Shown here: positions 7,405 to 7,978 of the stretch, one piece after another | Layout of the letters: the number at the start of each line of letters is the position of its first letter | How positions within the stretch are numbered: position 1 is the stretch's first letter | Origin: Bacteroidales bacterium | Lineage (GTDB): Bacteria; Bacteroidota; Bacteroidia; Bacteroidales; VadinHA17 | Direction of reading: 5' to 3' | NCBI GenBank assembly: GCA_013314865.1 | Contig: JABUEV010000093.1 | Span: 1 to 7,978, forward strand | Length of the DNA stretch: 7,978 nucleotides | The notes under the pieces: generated by a model | What the model was told of the DNA's origin: nothing | The model's database searches: none | The model's input: the letters and a program-made list of their open reading frames with translations, nothing else | Position numbers and translations under genes: made by a program

Positions 7405-7611
7405 GGTGCTTTACCGGCCTGCCTGCTGTTTCAGGTTTAAATTGTTAATATTTCCGCCGGGCCGTCGTCCATTGTGATTACTATATCTTTAAATCAGGCC
7501 GTAAAAGTAAAATTCAACATCAAACTTTCCAAATAATATTGAAAAAAGTTAGAAACTTTTGGTAAACGAAACTTTGTAACTAAAATTCAGCGTGAAACCC
7601 AGGGCTGGAAC

Positions 7612-7978
7612 TTAAATTAAAAATGGAATGACAGCTTTCCTTCCGGCAGGATAATCCTGAAAATTTAAACGATACCATTTGTGAGCAGAAATTGCACGTG
7701 GAAACAGATTGGCAAATGTAAAAACAAAGAAAGCCAGACCCGACAGCGACCACGTCATGACAGCCCAGCCAAGCCATTCAACAATCTCACCAAAATAATG
7801 GGGTGACGAAACATACCTGAACAGCCATCCTTGAGGTATTACGTATCCCTTTTTACCTCCTGAACGCAAGCCTCTCAGTTTTTCATCAGATATTTTATTT
7901 ATTACATAGCCGGATACAAAGAGACTAAGGCCAATTATAAACTGCCACGAGCCAAGCCACGACAAATTGTAATTTTCA
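7612..7978 (-). CDS. Steroid 5-alpha-reductase-type membrane enzyme, C-terminal part
   Basis: This gene is truncated by the right edge. Its frame stays open to base 7977, with no ATG near the edge; a TTG at 7965 is an internal Leu. The 121 residues present match the C-terminal half of the 3-oxo-5-alpha-steroid 4-dehydrogenase family (usually about 250-260 residues). From residue 1 at 7965, landmarks are VINKISDEKLRGLR (21-34), the GYVIPQGWLFRYVSSPHYFG stretch, GEIVEWLGW, then RAISAHKWY and the end PAGRKAVIPFLI. The corresponding human SRD5A1 tail also ends in an IPFL motif. Family members are inner-membrane NADPH-dependent reductases of activated double bonds, and the conserved C-terminal residues line the NADPH site. 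In bacteria the substrate is generally unknown, so calling it a steroid reductase would overreach. It lies upstream of the Mg2+ module on the same strand, separated by 243 bp with no clear terminator. Confidence 0.87.
   Translation of the reverse strand, partial: ENYNLSWLGSWQFIIGLSLFVSGYVINKISDEKLRGLRSGGKKGYVIPQGWLFRYVSSPHYFGEIVEWLGWAVMTWSLSGLAFFVFTFANLFPRAISAHKWYRLNFQDYPAGRKAVIPFLI

Noticed and set aside
7521..7555. Promoter on the - strand with AAAGTTTG (7528-7521) and TTTC (7555-7552), spacer 23
   Set aside because: Both boxes carry a mismatch and the region is AT-rich, so the match is not convincing.
7369..7611. Search for an M-box (ykoK) Mg2+ riboswitch ahead of the Mg2+ module
   Set aside because: On the - strand I do not see the conserved M-box core segments, and the leader differs in layout. 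The SD hairpin is a separate, simpler structure.

Overview
The window looks like chromosomal DNA of a Bacteroidota-type bacterium. The signs are a signal peptide ending in an Ala-Gln-type junction, start codons without Shine-Dalgarno (SD) sequences for most genes, a good match to the Bacteroidota sigma-A promoter (TTTG, 20-bp spacer, TAACTTTG), and gene families common in that phylum. This assignment is inferred from sequence style, not from a marker gene. I saw no rRNA, tRNA, CRISPR array, insertion sequence or phage gene.

There are six protein genes: three on the + strand, then three on the - strand. The + strand carries the C-terminal part of a sodium:solute symporter (1-1075), a 729-residue TIR / membrane segment / TolB-like / TPR protein (1314-3503), and an exported BNR/Asp-box sialidase-like protein (3767-4834). 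The - strand, reading from the right edge, carries the C-terminal half of a steroid 5-alpha-reductase-type membrane protein (7978-7612). It is followed by a soluble PRC-barrel / MgtE-N / CBS protein (7368-6088) and an Nramp-related metal transporter (6088-4841). The sialidase-like and Nramp genes converge with only 6 bp between their stops.

Two systems stand out. First, the PRC-MgtE_N-CBS gene and the Nramp-like gene share one base (TAATG) and are almost certainly translationally coupled. The soluble protein holds the Mg2+-sensing half of MgtE without its membrane channel. The transporter is an Nramp relative whose classical DPGN and MPH metal-site motifs are changed. Together they look like a split Mg2+ (or other divalent cation) uptake system, with an MgtE-type gate acting on an Nramp-type pore. 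The sensor gene has an unusually long SD sequence that can fold into a perfect 8-bp hairpin, suggesting translational control.

Second, the TIR protein is built like a CadC-type one-component sensor or a TolB/TPR adenylate cyclase, with TIR in the output position. It keeps the glutamate expected in catalytic (NADase) TIR domains and is preceded by a recognisable promoter of its own. The symporter and sialidase-like genes flanking it could belong to a glycan or sialic-acid utilisation locus, but the evidence for that is thin.

The three intergenic gaps (1076-1313, 3504-3766, 7369-7611) are each under 300 bp. Apart from the promoter and leader structures listed, I see nothing convincing in them.
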